Assembly (NCBI GenBank): GCA_014193115.1
Contig: BJHQ01000008.1
Location: 48,648-112,647, forward strand
Source: Planctomycetota bacterium
Lineage (GTDB): Bacteria > Planctomycetota > UBA11346
Direction: 5' to 3'
DNA: 64,000 bases
The notes under the pieces were generated by a model, which made no database searches, was not told the origin of the DNA, and saw only the letters and a list, made by a program, of their open reading frames with translations. Shown piece by piece: positions 32,915 to 41,818 of the stretch. A program made the position numbers and the translations under genes. The first letter of the stretch is position 1, and each line of letters starts with the position of its first letter.

Positions 32915-33997
32915 ATGAAGCTCTTCGCAGATTTGCTCAACGACTCGCCGGCAGTGGTCTCCGCGCCGGCTGTGGTCAAGCCCATCGCCACCCGTCTCGG
33001 CCTGCCTCCGTCTCGCCAGAATCCGTGGATGCGCCGTGGCACGACCCTGCTCGCGGAAGCCACGACCGATCCTGCCGCCGCCATCCGCCAGGCTGGTCTC
33101 AACTGGACGGTCCAGCGGGTGGATCTCCGAACCGCCGACACCCTGGATCCAGTGCCGGAGTTCGCGGCCATTCGCAGGTCGGACACCAATGGCATTCTCG
33201 GCGTGGTCGGCGCCGATTACTCGCCATTTCAAAATGATCAGATGTTCGCCGTCTTTTCTGATCTCTCGAAGGTCGGCCGCGATGACGGTGGGCTGCCATT
33301 CACGATCGAGACCGCTGGTTGCTTCCAGGCCGGCAAAGTCGTCTGGGCCTTGGCGCATCTGCCCGACCTGGGCATCCGTATCGGCGACGACGAGACCCAG
33401 ACCTTTCTGCTGGTGAGCAACGGTCACACCGGCAACCGCACCCTGATCATCGCGCCAACAACCATCCGAGTCATCTGCCAGAACACCCTCAAAATGGCCG
33501 AGGCGCAGATCAGGTTGAACCAGGGCAGGCCTGGGCTCGCTGGTGGATTCGTGCTGAAACACACGCCTGGAATCCATGAGGCTGTGGCTGACGCCAAGGC
33601 CGCATTCGCAGCCACGATCCAGTCCCACGCCGCCACCAAGGCCGCCTGGCAGCACCTGGCCTCGAAGGCGATCACCAACCGGATCGAAGTGGAGTTCATG
33701 ACCGCCGTGTTCGGAAAGCCAGGACCGGACGAGACCGATCGGGCCAAGACCATCCGCAAGAACCGGGAAGAACGTCTGGCGAGCATCCTGGCCAGTCCGA
33801 CTGCCCAGGTCAGAGGGACGAAGGATACGTTGTTCAGCCTGCTGCATGCGGTCGTTGAATACGCGGAACACGATCGCAGCACCCGGACCTCTGAGTCCGG
33901 AGATGCTGATGAATCCCGGCTGTTCTCCGCCACGTTCGGCAGTGGAGCCGAGCTCAAGGCCCGCGCCTGGGACGCTGCCCTGGAGCTGGCGGCATGA
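32915..33997 (+). CDS. DUF932 phage/plasmid-like protein
   Basis: 360 residues from the ATG at 32915 (AAGGA). The signature of DUF932 is clear: DTNGILGVVGADYSPFQNDQ, GKVVWALAHLPD, FLLVSNGHTGNRTLIIAPTT and IRVICQNTLKMA. This family is widespread on plasmids and phages; its biochemical function is not known. Its stop overlaps the next ATG (ATGA). Confidence 0.88.
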   Translation: MKLFADLLNDSPAVVSAPAVVKPIATRLGLPPSRQNPWMRRGTTLLAEATTDPAAAIRQAGLNWTVQRVDLRTADTLDPVPEFAAIRRSDTNGILGVVGADYSPFQNDQMFAVFSDLSKVGRDDGGLPFTIETAGCFQAGKVVWALAHLPDLGIRIGDDETQTFLLVSNGHTGNRTLIIAPTTIRVICQNTLKMAEAQIRLNQGRPGLAGGFVLKHTPGIHEAVADAKAAFAATIQSHAATKAAWQHLASKAITNRIEVEFMTAVFGKPGPDETDRAKTIRKNREERLASILASPTAQVRGTKDTLFSLLHAVVEYAEHDRSTRTSESGDADESRLFSATFGSGAELKARAWDAALELAA

Positions 33998-34173
33998 AGC
34001 AGGTCTTCCTGGTCCTGGCTGGGGTCCTGCTGCTGGTCGGCTGCGATGAGGGCCTCCGTGTGGCTGAAGCGGAGAGCGCGGCCGCGACCTGGAAGCTGGT
34101 GGCAGCGCTGGCCTTGGGTGCAGGTGCGGTCATCGGAATCCTGGTCGCCCGACAGGGATCGGACGATCCATGA
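33994..34173 (+). CDS. Small putative lipoprotein
   Basis: 59 residues: MKQVFLVLAGVLLLVGCDEG is a lipoprotein signal with the lipobox LVGC (Cys17), followed by a second hydrophobic helix (LVAALALGAGAVIGILVA). Overlaps the genes on both sides by four bases (ATGA), so it belongs to the same transcript. Phage spanin-like or membrane-stress proteins have a similar build, but no assignment is made. Confidence 0.55.
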   Translation: MKQVFLVLAGVLLLVGCDEGLRVAEAESAAATWKLVAALALGAGAVIGILVARQGSDDP

Positions 34174-34427
34174 GACCCATCGCCTGGATTGTCCAACGCC
34201 TGGCATTGGCCTTGGCTCCGCAGCACCGCCTCAGATCAACCACGGTGGTCATCCGCGGACTGCTGTTGTGCCTCATCATTTTTGCAGGCCTCGTGGCTGG
34301 CCTTTCCCTGATCAGTTTCGCCATCGGTCTGCTCATCATAGTGCTTGAACTCATGGGCCGACTGCTGATCGCTGTTTTCACGGTCGTGGTCTTCCTTGCT
34401 GGGCTGCGGATCCTGATCCAGCGTTAG
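34170..34427 (+). CDS. Two-helix small membrane protein
   Basis: 85 residues. Two hydrophobic segments, about 30-55 (GLLLCLIIFAGLVAGLSLIS) and 58-82 (LIAVFTVVVFLAGLRILI). Translationally coupled to the lipoprotein gene. Function unknown. Confidence 0.55.
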   Translation: MRPIAWIVQRLALALAPQHRLRSTTVVIRGLLLCLIIFAGLVAGLSLISFAIGLLIIVLELMGRLLIAVFTVVVFLAGLRILIQR

Positions 34428-34865
34428 AACGAAGTGTATCGGAATGGCATTTATTGCTTGCATTTCAACGCGGAAAAGGTTAAAAACCAACCATACCGAC
34501 GCGGTTCGCGGATTGCCTGCCAGGCGCCGCTGACTGCTACCGCACTGGCCCACCGGCTGGTGCTCGTCGTCGGCGAGTGGTGGCTTCGGCTGCCCGGCTC
34601 CAGGGAGCGAGGTGCCCTGGAACCCAGCTGCTTCAACAGCGGGTTGCGTTTTCTGCCAGCGGACTGGCGGGGGTCTGGGAAGGTGTTCCCCCAGATCGGC
34701 TAAATTCCCCAGGCGATCAGCACCAAGCACAGCCCCCTGCCCGCCGGTTCACCCATCCGCGGTCCGTTCAGAGCTGATCGCTTGGCGCAGCGATCGCTGA
34801 TGGATGGACTACGTGGATGACTCCAAATCCCCTGGTGAGCGGGGTCAGCTTGATGGAACCATTCC
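34428..34865. other. Intergenic, 438 bp
   Basis: No supported gene; an open frame at 34434-34703 has no ribosome site and atypical composition. Around 34.77-34.80 kb, GATCGCTTGGCGCAGCGATC is an imperfect palindrome in front of the excisionase-like gene and could be an integrase or excisionase arm site. Confidence 0.4.
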
Positions 34866-35219
34866 ATGTCATCCCTCTTACCAACCGGTGTACCTGCCGG
34901 CCCCAATAACCCCCCGGTTCGCGACCAGCGATCCACCAACCCACCCAACGACAACCGACCGATCTTCAGGTCCGTCACCGATTCGTTCGATCCGTCGCTG
35001 AACATCCGGCAAGCAGCAAAAATCCTGCAAGTCACTCCGGTGACGATCATGCGCCAGATCAAATCCGGATACCTGCCAGCCTTCCGCCTGCCAGGCAAGC
35101 GCGGGAGCTGGCGGATCAAAGGTTCGACCATCGTCGCCATCCAGAATCGCACTCCGACGGCGGCCGAACCTCGGGACCTGGGCGACTTCATCTCCAAGAA
35201 GGCGGAGAAACTCCCATGA
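34866..35219 (+). CDS. Excisionase-like HTH protein
   Basis: 117 residues. Residues ~45-95 (NIRQAAKILQVTPVTIMRQI, then GYLPAFRLPGKRGSWRIKG) form the HTH_17/MerR-like winged helix of excisionases and element regulators. N-terminus disordered, Pro/Asn-rich. Its stop overlaps the start of the integrase gene (ATGA), the usual xis-int arrangement. Likely directs excision of the element. Confidence 0.75.
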   Translation: MSSLLPTGVPAGPNNPPVRDQRSTNPPNDNRPIFRSVTDSFDPSLNIRQAAKILQVTPVTIMRQIKSGYLPAFRLPGKRGSWRIKGSTIVAIQNRTPTAAEPRDLGDFISKKAEKLP

Positions 35220-36541
35220 GCGGCTGGGCTGTTCCAGCCGTTGTCCCATCGACACCCGACCCCATAGAAAGGACGGGCCTGATGCCGCGGCACACCACCA
35301 TGCCGCAGAGACTCCAGAAAACACCCCACGGCGACGTCACCCTGACCTCGCGGTGGTATAGAGAGCACTACTTCCTCGTGGCCTACGGACCGATCAACGC
35401 ATTACGCTGGATGTTCCCCAAGGACGAACGCTTTGAGGTCATCGGCGAGAAGGCTCGACACACCTTCGAGCCAGCTCCGAAGGCGATCACGGTCGAGCGA
35501 GAACTTCGACAGATTTGCGCGAAGTGGCAGGCATGCTGGGACGATCGCTTCCAGGACCATCAATCCGGTGCGGTCTCAGAACCTTCCACCACGTCGGCCC
35601 CGATCATCCAGACCTTGGGCCAACTCTTCGATCACCTCTTCGGGATCCGGAAACCCAAGGTTGCCATTATCACTGCCGATCGGGATCGCTACCGCCTTGC
35701 ACTGTGGCGCACCGAACTCGGCAACGACAGGATCCTGACCAGCATCCGCCCTGACGACATCGCCGATGCCCTGGCCAGGATCGGCAAGCGGACCAGCCCA
35801 TCGACTGCAAACACCAGCCTGGGCGTGCTCAAAACCTATTTGACCTGGGCCGCCAATATGGGCTTGGTCAAGGACCAGAGCCATCGGACCGTGAGCCGGC
35901 TGCGTGAGCCTGCCAACCTTCGGCATCAACGCGCCTGGTGGACGGCGGAAGAGGTGGAGCTGGCGCTTCGCTGCGCCGCCGAGGACCCCCATCAGCCGAC
36001 GGCCACCCTGCTGGTGGCCTGCGGCTGCTTCCTCGGCCTCCGGGTCGAGGAGATCATCATGTTGCGATGGCAGGATCTGAGCCTGGACGCCATGGATCCG
36101 AAGACGCGCGAGCCGCGACCAGTCTGCCACATCGTCCCGCATGACGGTTGGCAGCCGAAGGACCGGGAATCCCGAGACATCCCAATCTCGACGCCGCTGC
36201 TGGCAATCCTACGCCAGCACCGACAGTCCGAGGGCTACCTCCTGAAGAACGAGCCGCACCGCAAGGGGCGTCCTCGTGGCGGGAAGGGCTGGATCTACCG
36301 CTACAATCCCAAGAAAGTCTGGGCTCGGATTTGTAATCGGGTGGTCAAGGCCGGCGGTAAGACCATCACCATGTATGGCATGCGCCACTCGTTCGCCTCC
36401 AACATGCTGATCGCCGGCGTCTCCGACGTGAAGGTCGGTCGGTGGCTGGGCCATGCCGACACCCGGATGGTCCACAAGCACTACGGGCACCTGCTCAGTT
36501 ACGACAACGACATCAACGCGGTGAAGGTCAACGCGCCGTGA
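35216..36541 (+). CDS. Tyrosine integrase of the mobile element
   Basis: 441 residues. A SAM-like core-binding domain (QLFDHLFGIRK ... SPSTANTSLGVLKTYLTWA) precedes the catalytic domain: Arg in FLGLRVEEIIML, Lys in KDRESRDIPI, Arg in YGMRHSFASNML, His in RWLGHADTRM and Tyr in VHKHYGHL. The first residue of the HxxR box is Tyr, not His, which occurs in some active members. It is transcribed toward tRNA-Gly and ends 128 bp before it, the usual place for an integrase that targets a tRNA 3' end. Confidence 0.88.
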   Translation: MSGWAVPAVVPSTPDPIERTGLMPRHTTMPQRLQKTPHGDVTLTSRWYREHYFLVAYGPINALRWMFPKDERFEVIGEKARHTFEPAPKAITVERELRQICAKWQACWDDRFQDHQSGAVSEPSTTSAPIIQTLGQLFDHLFGIRKPKVAIITADRDRYRLALWRTELGNDRILTSIRPDDIADALARIGKRTSPSTANTSLGVLKTYLTWAANMGLVKDQSHRTVSRLREPANLRHQRAWWTAEEVELALRCAAEDPHQPTATLLVACGCFLGLRVEEIIMLRWQDLSLDAMDPKTREPRPVCHIVPHDGWQPKDRESRDIPISTPLLAILRQHRQSEGYLLKNEPHRKGRPRGGKGWIYRYNPKKVWARICNRVVKAGGKTITMYGMRHSFASNMLIAGVSDVKVGRWLGHADTRMVHKHYGHLLSYDNDINAVKVNAP

Positions 36542-36642
36542 GAGGGGCACCGACCACCCGACTGAAAGAGAGGGATTTTGTGAACAATTTTGTGAACAAG
36601 GCCTTTTCTGAGGCACCGAACCGAGCCGACGAAAACAACAAA

Positions 36643-36667
36643 CCCCAGGCTTTCGCCTGGGGTTTTT
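36643..36667. terminator. Rho-independent terminator
   Basis: Stem CCCCAGGC, loop TTTC, stem GCCTGGGG, then five T on the plus strand. On the minus strand it follows the tRNA-Gly 3' end by three bases; on the plus strand it follows the integrase. It can serve both directions. Confidence 0.8.
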
Positions 36668-36669
36668 CG

Positions 36670-36746
36670 TGGAGCGGGCGATCGGATTCGAACCGACGAC
36701 CTACTGCATGGCAAGCAGTCGCTCTAGCCAGCTGAGCTACGCCCGC
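36670..36746 (-). tRNA. tRNA-Gly (anticodon GCC)
   Basis: 77 nt on the minus strand. Acceptor GCGGGCG pairs with CGCCCGC, D arm GCTC...GAGC, anticodon stem ACTGC/GCAGT with loop TTGCCAT, T arm with GGTTCGAATCC, and an encoded CCA end. The element integrase ends next to its 3' side, so the 3' part is the likely attachment site. Its 5' end overlaps the end of the IclR-type gene by 23 bases. Confidence 0.93.
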
Positions 36747-37458
36747 GTCCGGTGGGCCGAAGGGTAGCGGTCGCGGGCGCTTGTCCAGCGGCAGTATCGG
36801 GGCTGGGACGGTCTGCCGCGTCGGGCTGGCCTGCGGACGGGGCGATCAGGCGTGCGGCGATGCGGTCGGCTGCTGTGCGCAGCCGCTCGGCCAGGGCGGA
36901 GTGGTCGGCGGATCGAGAGCACAGGACGGCCAGGCCGGCGATCGGTGGAATGCCCACCGGCACGGCGAGGGACCCTTGGCCGTCGCCCGGCCCTGCGACG
37001 AAACGCCAGCGTTTCGCCTGGGATGCCAGCACCGCGCCAATCGACGATTGGCTGGCCGGGAACAAGCGATGATTGGCGATGCCTTCGGCCACCGGGCGGC
37101 CGGGCATGCCGAAGAACAGGTAGCAGACCTGATCGCGCCAGGCGACTCCGAGGGCGCAGGGGAGTCCTTCGCCAAGGAGGATTTCCAGGTCGGGCAGGGC
37201 GGCGCGGAGCAGGCCGGATGAGCCCAGGCTGGCGGCGGCGAGGACATGGATGCCGGGACCTGGGCGATAGCGGCGATCCGGGGTGCGCTCGGCCAGACCA
37301 AGATCGGCCAAGGTGCCGAGCAAGCGATTGGCGCGGGTCGGCTCCATGCCGATCAGCCGGGCGAGCTCGCGGCTGCCGCGGCCGTCAGGGCCAGACATCG
37401 CCAGGGCGTGGAGGACTTCCAGACCGTGGGCCAGGCTCCGGTTCGGTTGGGCGGGCAT
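36724..37458 (-). CDS. IclR-family-like transcriptional regulator
   Basis: 244 residues from the ATG at 37458; the open frame extends upstream through the 7-bp repeats without support. The N-terminal winged HTH is LEVLHALAMSGPDGRGSREL followed by LIGMEPTRANRLLGTLADLG, and the ligand-binding part carries QVCYLFFGMPGRPVAEGI and FPASQSSIGAVLAS. The C-terminal ~35 residues are Pro/Ala/Arg-rich and end inside the tRNA-Gly gene on the same strand. Effector and target unknown. Confidence 0.75.
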   Translation of the reverse strand: MPAQPNRSLAHGLEVLHALAMSGPDGRGSRELARLIGMEPTRANRLLGTLADLGLAERTPDRRYRPGPGIHVLAAASLGSSGLLRAALPDLEILLGEGLPCALGVAWRDQVCYLFFGMPGRPVAEGIANHRLFPASQSSIGAVLASQAKRWRFVAGPGDGQGSLAVPVGIPPIAGLAVLCSRSADHSALAERLRTAADRIAARLIAPSAGQPDAADRPSPDTAAGQAPATATLRPTGRGRSSAG

Positions 37459-37649
37459 GGTGCGAATCTCGCGTGGCCAGGCAGAATGTAAGCTGGTATA
37501 ACCGGGGATGCCGACCGGCGCACAGCCAGCATCCGACCATGCCCAGGGTGGGGCAGCGAACCCGGTCCGGGAACAGAACATCCAGTTCGATCGGCCGCTT
37601 GGCGCTTGGCGCTTGGCGCTTGGCGCTTGGCGCTTGGCACTTGGCAAGT
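37459..37649. other. Intergenic with 7-bp tandem repeats
   Basis: Between the regulator start and the rarA stop. CGCTTGG is repeated six times without change and once as CACTTGG at 37596-37644, a simple sequence likely to vary in copy number by slippage. Confidence 0.7.
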
Positions 37650-38921
37650 TCACGCCGATCGTGGTTTGCGCCGTGCATCCCACCAGGCCAGGCGTTTGGC
37701 TATCTCGCGCTCGAAGCCGAAGCCGCCCGGGGTGTAAAAGACCTCGCCGAGCAGCGCATCGGGCAGGCATGCGGTGCCGGCGAAATGGTCGGGGGTCTCA
37801 TGGTCGTAGACATAGCCGTCGCCGTGGCCCTGTTCCTTGGCCAGGGCGGTCGGGGCATTGCGCAGGAAGAGCGGAACCGTGGCGCCGGGGACGCGGCGCA
37901 CCGCCTCGGCCGCTGCGAAGTACGATTTGGTCGTGTTCGACTTGGGTGCGGTGGCGTTGTGGATGGTGGCCTGGGTCAGGGGATACACAGCTTCGGGCAT
38001 GCCCAGGTTGGACGCGGCGGTGAGCGCTGCGGTCGCCACCACCAGGGCCTGGGGATCGGCCAGGCCGACGTCTTCACAGGCGAAGATCACCAGACGGCGG
38101 GCGACAAACAGCGGATCTTCGCCGGCCTCAAGCTGGCGGGCCAGGTAGTACAGCGCCGCCTGGACATCGCTGGCGCGCATGCTTTTGATGAAGGCCGAGG
38201 CGACATCGTAGTGGGCATCGCCGTCGCGATCGTGCCCTGCCACCGGTCGCTGAGCGGCGCTGGCGACTGAGGCGCTGGTCACTGGATTGCCAAAGGCCGC
38301 GGCCGCGTCGGCCAGCAGCAACAGACGACGGCCATCGCCGGCGGCGAAGCGGATCAGATCGGCCCGGGCTTCGGGTCCGACGACGGTGCCGGGCAGCCCG
38401 GCAGGATCGTTCAGCACCCGGTCGAGCAACCGCCCGGCAGCATCGTCATCCAGGGCATGCAGCGTTGCGACCCGGCAGCGCGAGAGCAGCGCCTTGGTCA
38501 CGCTGAACGCTGGATTCTCGGTGGTGGCGCCGACCAGGACGACCGCACCGGATTCCACTTGGGGCAGCAAGGCGTCCTGCTGAGCCTTTGAAAAGCGGTG
38601 CAATTCATCAATGAAAAGCAAGGTTCCTGCCGAGCCGCCAGAGTCCAGGGAGCGGGCCGCGGCGGCCTCTGCGAACAGCGCCCGCAATTCCGCCAGGCCA
38701 CCCAGTACCGCAGAGAATGGGGCGAAGCGCAGGCCGCAGCGCTCGGCGAGGAGCCGCGCGATGGTCGTCTTGCCGCAGCCTGGCGGGCCCCACAGCAGCA
38801 GCGATGGCAACCGACCGGCCGCAGCCAGCCGGGTGATCAGGCCATCAGGACCGAGCAGGTGCTCCTGGCCGACGACTTCTTCGAGGCGGCGCGGCCGCAA
38901 CCGTTCTGGCAGCGGTGTCAT
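37650..38921 (-). CDS. rarA: Replication-associated recombination protein A (AAA+ ATPase)
   Basis: 423 residues. PLPERLRPRRLEEVVGQEHL is the classical start of RarA/MgsA/WRNIP1. Walker A WGPPGCGKTTIA, Walker B LLFIDELHRFSK, sensor 1 VGATTENPAFSV and arginine finger LLSRCRV follow, then the C-terminal SRADAQ (ASDVQAALYYLARQLEAGED) and tetramerisation region (CEDVGLADPQAL). It acts at stalled replication forks. Length normal. Confidence 0.95.
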   Translation of the reverse strand: MTPLPERLRPRRLEEVVGQEHLLGPDGLITRLAAAGRLPSLLLWGPPGCGKTTIARLLAERCGLRFAPFSAVLGGLAELRALFAEAAAARSLDSGGSAGTLLFIDELHRFSKAQQDALLPQVESGAVVLVGATTENPAFSVTKALLSRCRVATLHALDDDAAGRLLDRVLNDPAGLPGTVVGPEARADLIRFAAGDGRRLLLLADAAAAFGNPVTSASVASAAQRPVAGHDRDGDAHYDVASAFIKSMRASDVQAALYYLARQLEAGEDPLFVARRLVIFACEDVGLADPQALVVATAALTAASNLGMPEAVYPLTQATIHNATAPKSNTTKSYFAAAEAVRRVPGATVPLFLRNAPTALAKEQGHGDGYVYDHETPDHFAGTACLPDALLGEVFYTPGGFGFEREIAKRLAWWDARRKPRSA

Positions 38922-39057
38922 CCTGGTTCAGGCTACCATCCGCTCGGTGAATGCCTACTCGTACGGGTGCGGCTGCATTTTCGCGGGAAAGCAGCTGCAT
39001 CTTGGCCTAGCCGGCTGGGCATGACCGGCTGAGCATGGCCGCCTGATGCAGCGAGCT

Positions 39058-40746
39058 TTATCCGGGCACCCGCAGGATGGCGCCGGTGTCGGCGCTGGTG
39101 GCGAGGGCGCGGTAGCGCTTCAGCCAACTGCCCTTCACCGGCTTGATCACCGGTTTCCAGAACTCCCGGCGGTGGGCCAGCTCCGCGTCGGAGACCAGCA
39201 GCTCGATGGTCCGATTGGGAATGTCGTAGCGGATGCGGTCGCCGGGGCGGATCAGGGCGATCGGTCCGCCGGCGGCGGCTTCCGGCGCGATATGGCCGAT
39301 GCTGGCGCCGCTGGTGCCGCCGCTGAACCGGCCGTCGGTGATCAGTGCGACCTTTCCTGACAAGCCATGGCCTTTGATGTAGCTGGTCGGGGCGAGCATC
39401 TCCTGCATGCCAGGACCGCCTTTGGGACCTTCATAGCGGATGACCACGACGTGACCGGGTTTGACCTCACCGCTCAGGATGCCTTTGCAGGCGGCATCCT
39501 GGGACTCGTAGACGATGGCTTCGCCTTCAAACACCAGCATTTCCGGCAGGACGCCGGCGGTCTTCACCACGCTGCCGGCGGGGGCCAGGTTGCCGGTGAG
39601 GATGCACAGGCCACCGTCTTTGGTGTGCGGGGCGGCGACGGTGCGGATGACCTCGGTGTTGGTGCTGCGGGCTCCGGCGAACTGCTCGGTGAAGGTTTTG
39701 CCGAGGATCGTCCGGCAAGCGCCGTCGAACAGGCCGGCGACGGCCAATTCGGCGAGGATCGCCGGGATGCCGCCGGCCAGGTGGCAGTCCTCGATGTGGT
39801 GGTGGCCGTTGGGTGCCAACTTGCACAGCACCGGCACTTTGCGGCTGATCTCGTCGATCCGCCGGCAGTCGTAGTCGATGCCGGCTTCACGGGCGATGGC
39901 GAGCAGGTGCAGGACGGTATTGGTGCTACCGCCCATGGCGACGTCCAGCGCGACCGCGTTGTCGAAGGCGGCCCGGGTACAGATATCCAGTGGTTTGATG
40001 TCTTGTTTCACCAATTCGACGACGTGGGCGCCGGCCCGCTTCCACAGGTCGACCCGTTCCGGGTTCAGCTTTCCCGGACCTTCGCCGGCCAGGATCGTGC
40101 CGTTGCCGGGCAGCGACAGGCCGAGGGCCTCGCTCAGGCAGTTCATCGAATTGGCGGTGAACATGCCGCTGCACGAGCCGCAGGTCGGGCAAGCGTGCTT
40201 TTCCACGTCGGCAAGGCGTTCGGCGGTGATCTTGCCGGCGTTGTATTCGGCCACCGCGGCGAAGGCGGTGATCAGGTCGATGGGCTTGCCTGCGGCGTCC
40301 TTGCCGGCGCGCATCGGTCCACCCGAGACGAACACCGTCGGGATGTTGGCGCGCATCGCGCCCATCAACATCCCGGGCACGATCTTGTCGCAGTTGGGGA
40401 TGCAGACCATGCCGTCGAAGCAATGGGCGGCGACCATGGTCTCGACGCAGTCGGCGATCAATTCGCGGGACGGCAGCGACCACAGCATGCCGTCATGGCC
40501 CATCGCGATGCCGTCGTCGACGCCGATGGTGTTGAAGATGAACGGTACGCCGCCGGCGGCGCGGATCGCCTGGGAGACGATCTCGGCCACTTCGTCGAGA
40601 TGGACGTGGCCGGGAATGATCTCGACGTGGGACGAGCACACCGCGATGAACGGCTTGGCGAAATCCTCATCCTTCAGCCCGGTGGCACGGAGCAGGCTGC
40701 GGTGGGGGGCGCGGTCGAAGCCGGCTTTGATCTGGTCGCTACGCAT
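39058..40746 (-). CDS. ilvD: Dihydroxy-acid dehydratase
   Basis: 562 residues from [19 protein letters not shown]. Catalyses dehydration of 2,3-dihydroxy-acids to 2-oxo acids in branched-chain amino acid synthesis, with an iron-sulfur cluster. Signature segments are [15 protein letters not shown] and [25 protein letters not shown] (cluster Cys), [13 protein letters not shown], and near the end [21 protein letters not shown]. Standing alone, without other ilv genes. Stop lies 136 bp from the rarA start. Confidence 0.96.
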   Translation of the reverse strand: MRSDQIKAGFDRAPHRSLLRATGLKDEDFAKPFIAVCSSHVEIIPGHVHLDEVAEIVSQAIRAAGGVPFIFNTIGVDDGIAMGHDGMLWSLPSRELIADCVETMVAAHCFDGMVCIPNCDKIVPGMLMGAMRANIPTVFVSGGPMRAGKDAAGKPIDLITAFAAVAEYNAGKITAERLADVEKHACPTCGSCSGMFTANSMNCLSEALGLSLPGNGTILAGEGPGKLNPERVDLWKRAGAHVVELVKQDIKPLDICTRAAFDNAVALDVAMGGSTNTVLHLLAIAREAGIDYDCRRIDEISRKVPVLCKLAPNGHHHIEDCHLAGGIPAILAELAVAGLFDGACRTILGKTFTEQFAGARSTNTEVIRTVAAPHTKDGGLCILTGNLAPAGSVVKTAGVLPEMLVFEGEAIVYESQDAACKGILSGEVKPGHVVVIRYEGPKGGPGMQEMLAPTSYIKGHGLSGKVALITDGRFSGGTSGASIGHIAPEAAAGGPIALIRPGDRIRYDIPNRTIELLVSDAELAHRREFWKPVIKPVKGSWLKRYRALATSADTGAILRVPG

Positions 40747-40853
40747 GTTTGTGGGGCTGGGGGCTTGGGGCTGGGGTGCTGGGGACCGGGGTGTGGTAGG
40801 CTGATCCGCGACCGGCCGACGCAAGCTGGAAGCCCGGGCGCCAGACAGCTGGC

Positions 40854-41711
40854 CTAGACCGCAGTCCTGGTCCGCTCCGCCACCAGGCAGCACCACCAAG
40901 CTTCTTCGTCGCTGGAAAGGCAGGTGAATCCTGCCCGGTCCAAGGCGTTTTCGATCATCGCGCGCTTGGCCGAGGCGATGCCTGACAGCACCAAGTGGCC
41001 ACTCGGTACCAGGTCCGTCAGGCGCGGATCGGCCAGGATCTCCACCACCAGGTCGGCATAGAGATTGGCGATGAGGACCTCGTACCGCTGACCAGGCAGG
41101 CCGGTCAACAGGTCGGCCACCACCGCCCGGTGGCCGCGGACTTCATGGGCGGTGAGCAGCGCGTCGGCAGCGGCGACGGCCTCGGGATCGATGTCGGTCA
41201 GATCGACCGGTCCTGATCCCAAAAGTGCGGCGACCAGGCCGAGCACGCCGCTGCCGCAGCCGAGGTCGAGCACTCGTCGCTCGGCCCAAGCAGCGCCGTC
41301 GCGTGCTGCCAGCTCAAGCAGCCGCCGGGCGGCCATCCGGGTCGAGGGATGGTGGCCGTCGCCAAAGGCGGTTCCCGGGGGAACGCGCAGGATTCTTCCT
41401 GGATGATCCGCGCCAAGTCGGCCGCAGGGATCAATCCACCAACCGGGCGCCAGCTCAATCGGATCCTCGGGAAGGTGGCCGCGCAGCAGGTCGGCAGTGC
41501 TGGCCAGGGCGCCGCCCTGCACCGCGATGCCAAGATCGCGCAAGGCCCGGTGTACGGCCTCGGGCAAGCCGGCCGCTGCGGCGTACAAGGTCAGGTCATG
41601 GCCTCCGCCGGGCCGACTGGCCAGGGAATAGGCGGTGAACCCGGCCGCGTCCATGGCGTCCTCCAGACCGGCGGGGTCGGCGACGACGGCGGTGAAGACT
41701 GCGTGGTCCAT
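40854..41711 (-). CDS. prmA: Ribosomal protein L11 methyltransferase
   Basis: 285 residues. The N-terminal recognition domain is divergent; the SAM-binding domain has [36 protein letters not shown] (motif I), [12 protein letters not shown] and the catalytic-region [13 protein letters not shown] (N/DPPY-like). It trimethylates L11. The gene precedes ilvD by 107 bp on the same strand, possibly one transcript. Confidence 0.88.
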   Translation of the reverse strand: MDHAVFTAVVADPAGLEDAMDAAGFTAYSLASRPGGGHDLTLYAAAAGLPEAVHRALRDLGIAVQGGALASTADLLRGHLPEDPIELAPGWWIDPCGRLGADHPGRILRVPPGTAFGDGHHPSTRMAARRLLELAARDGAAWAERRVLDLGCGSGVLGLVAALLGSGPVDLTDIDPEAVAAADALLTAHEVRGHRAVVADLLTGLPGQRYEVLIANLYADLVVEILADPRLTDLVPSGHLVLSGIASAKRAMIENALDRAGFTCLSSDEEAWWCCLVAERTRTAV

Positions 41712-41818
41712 GCCGGGATCGTGAGCCCGACCGCCCCGGTGAGAATGACCTGCCTGGACTCCCCTGGCGTTGCCCCTGTGGCTGACGCTTCTAGTCTGCC
41801 GCGGCCATCAGGGTTCCC

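Noticed and set aside
34434..34703. 89-residue frame between the membrane protein and the excisionase gene
   Set aside because: No ribosome site, no recognisable features, mixed composition; treated as intergenic.
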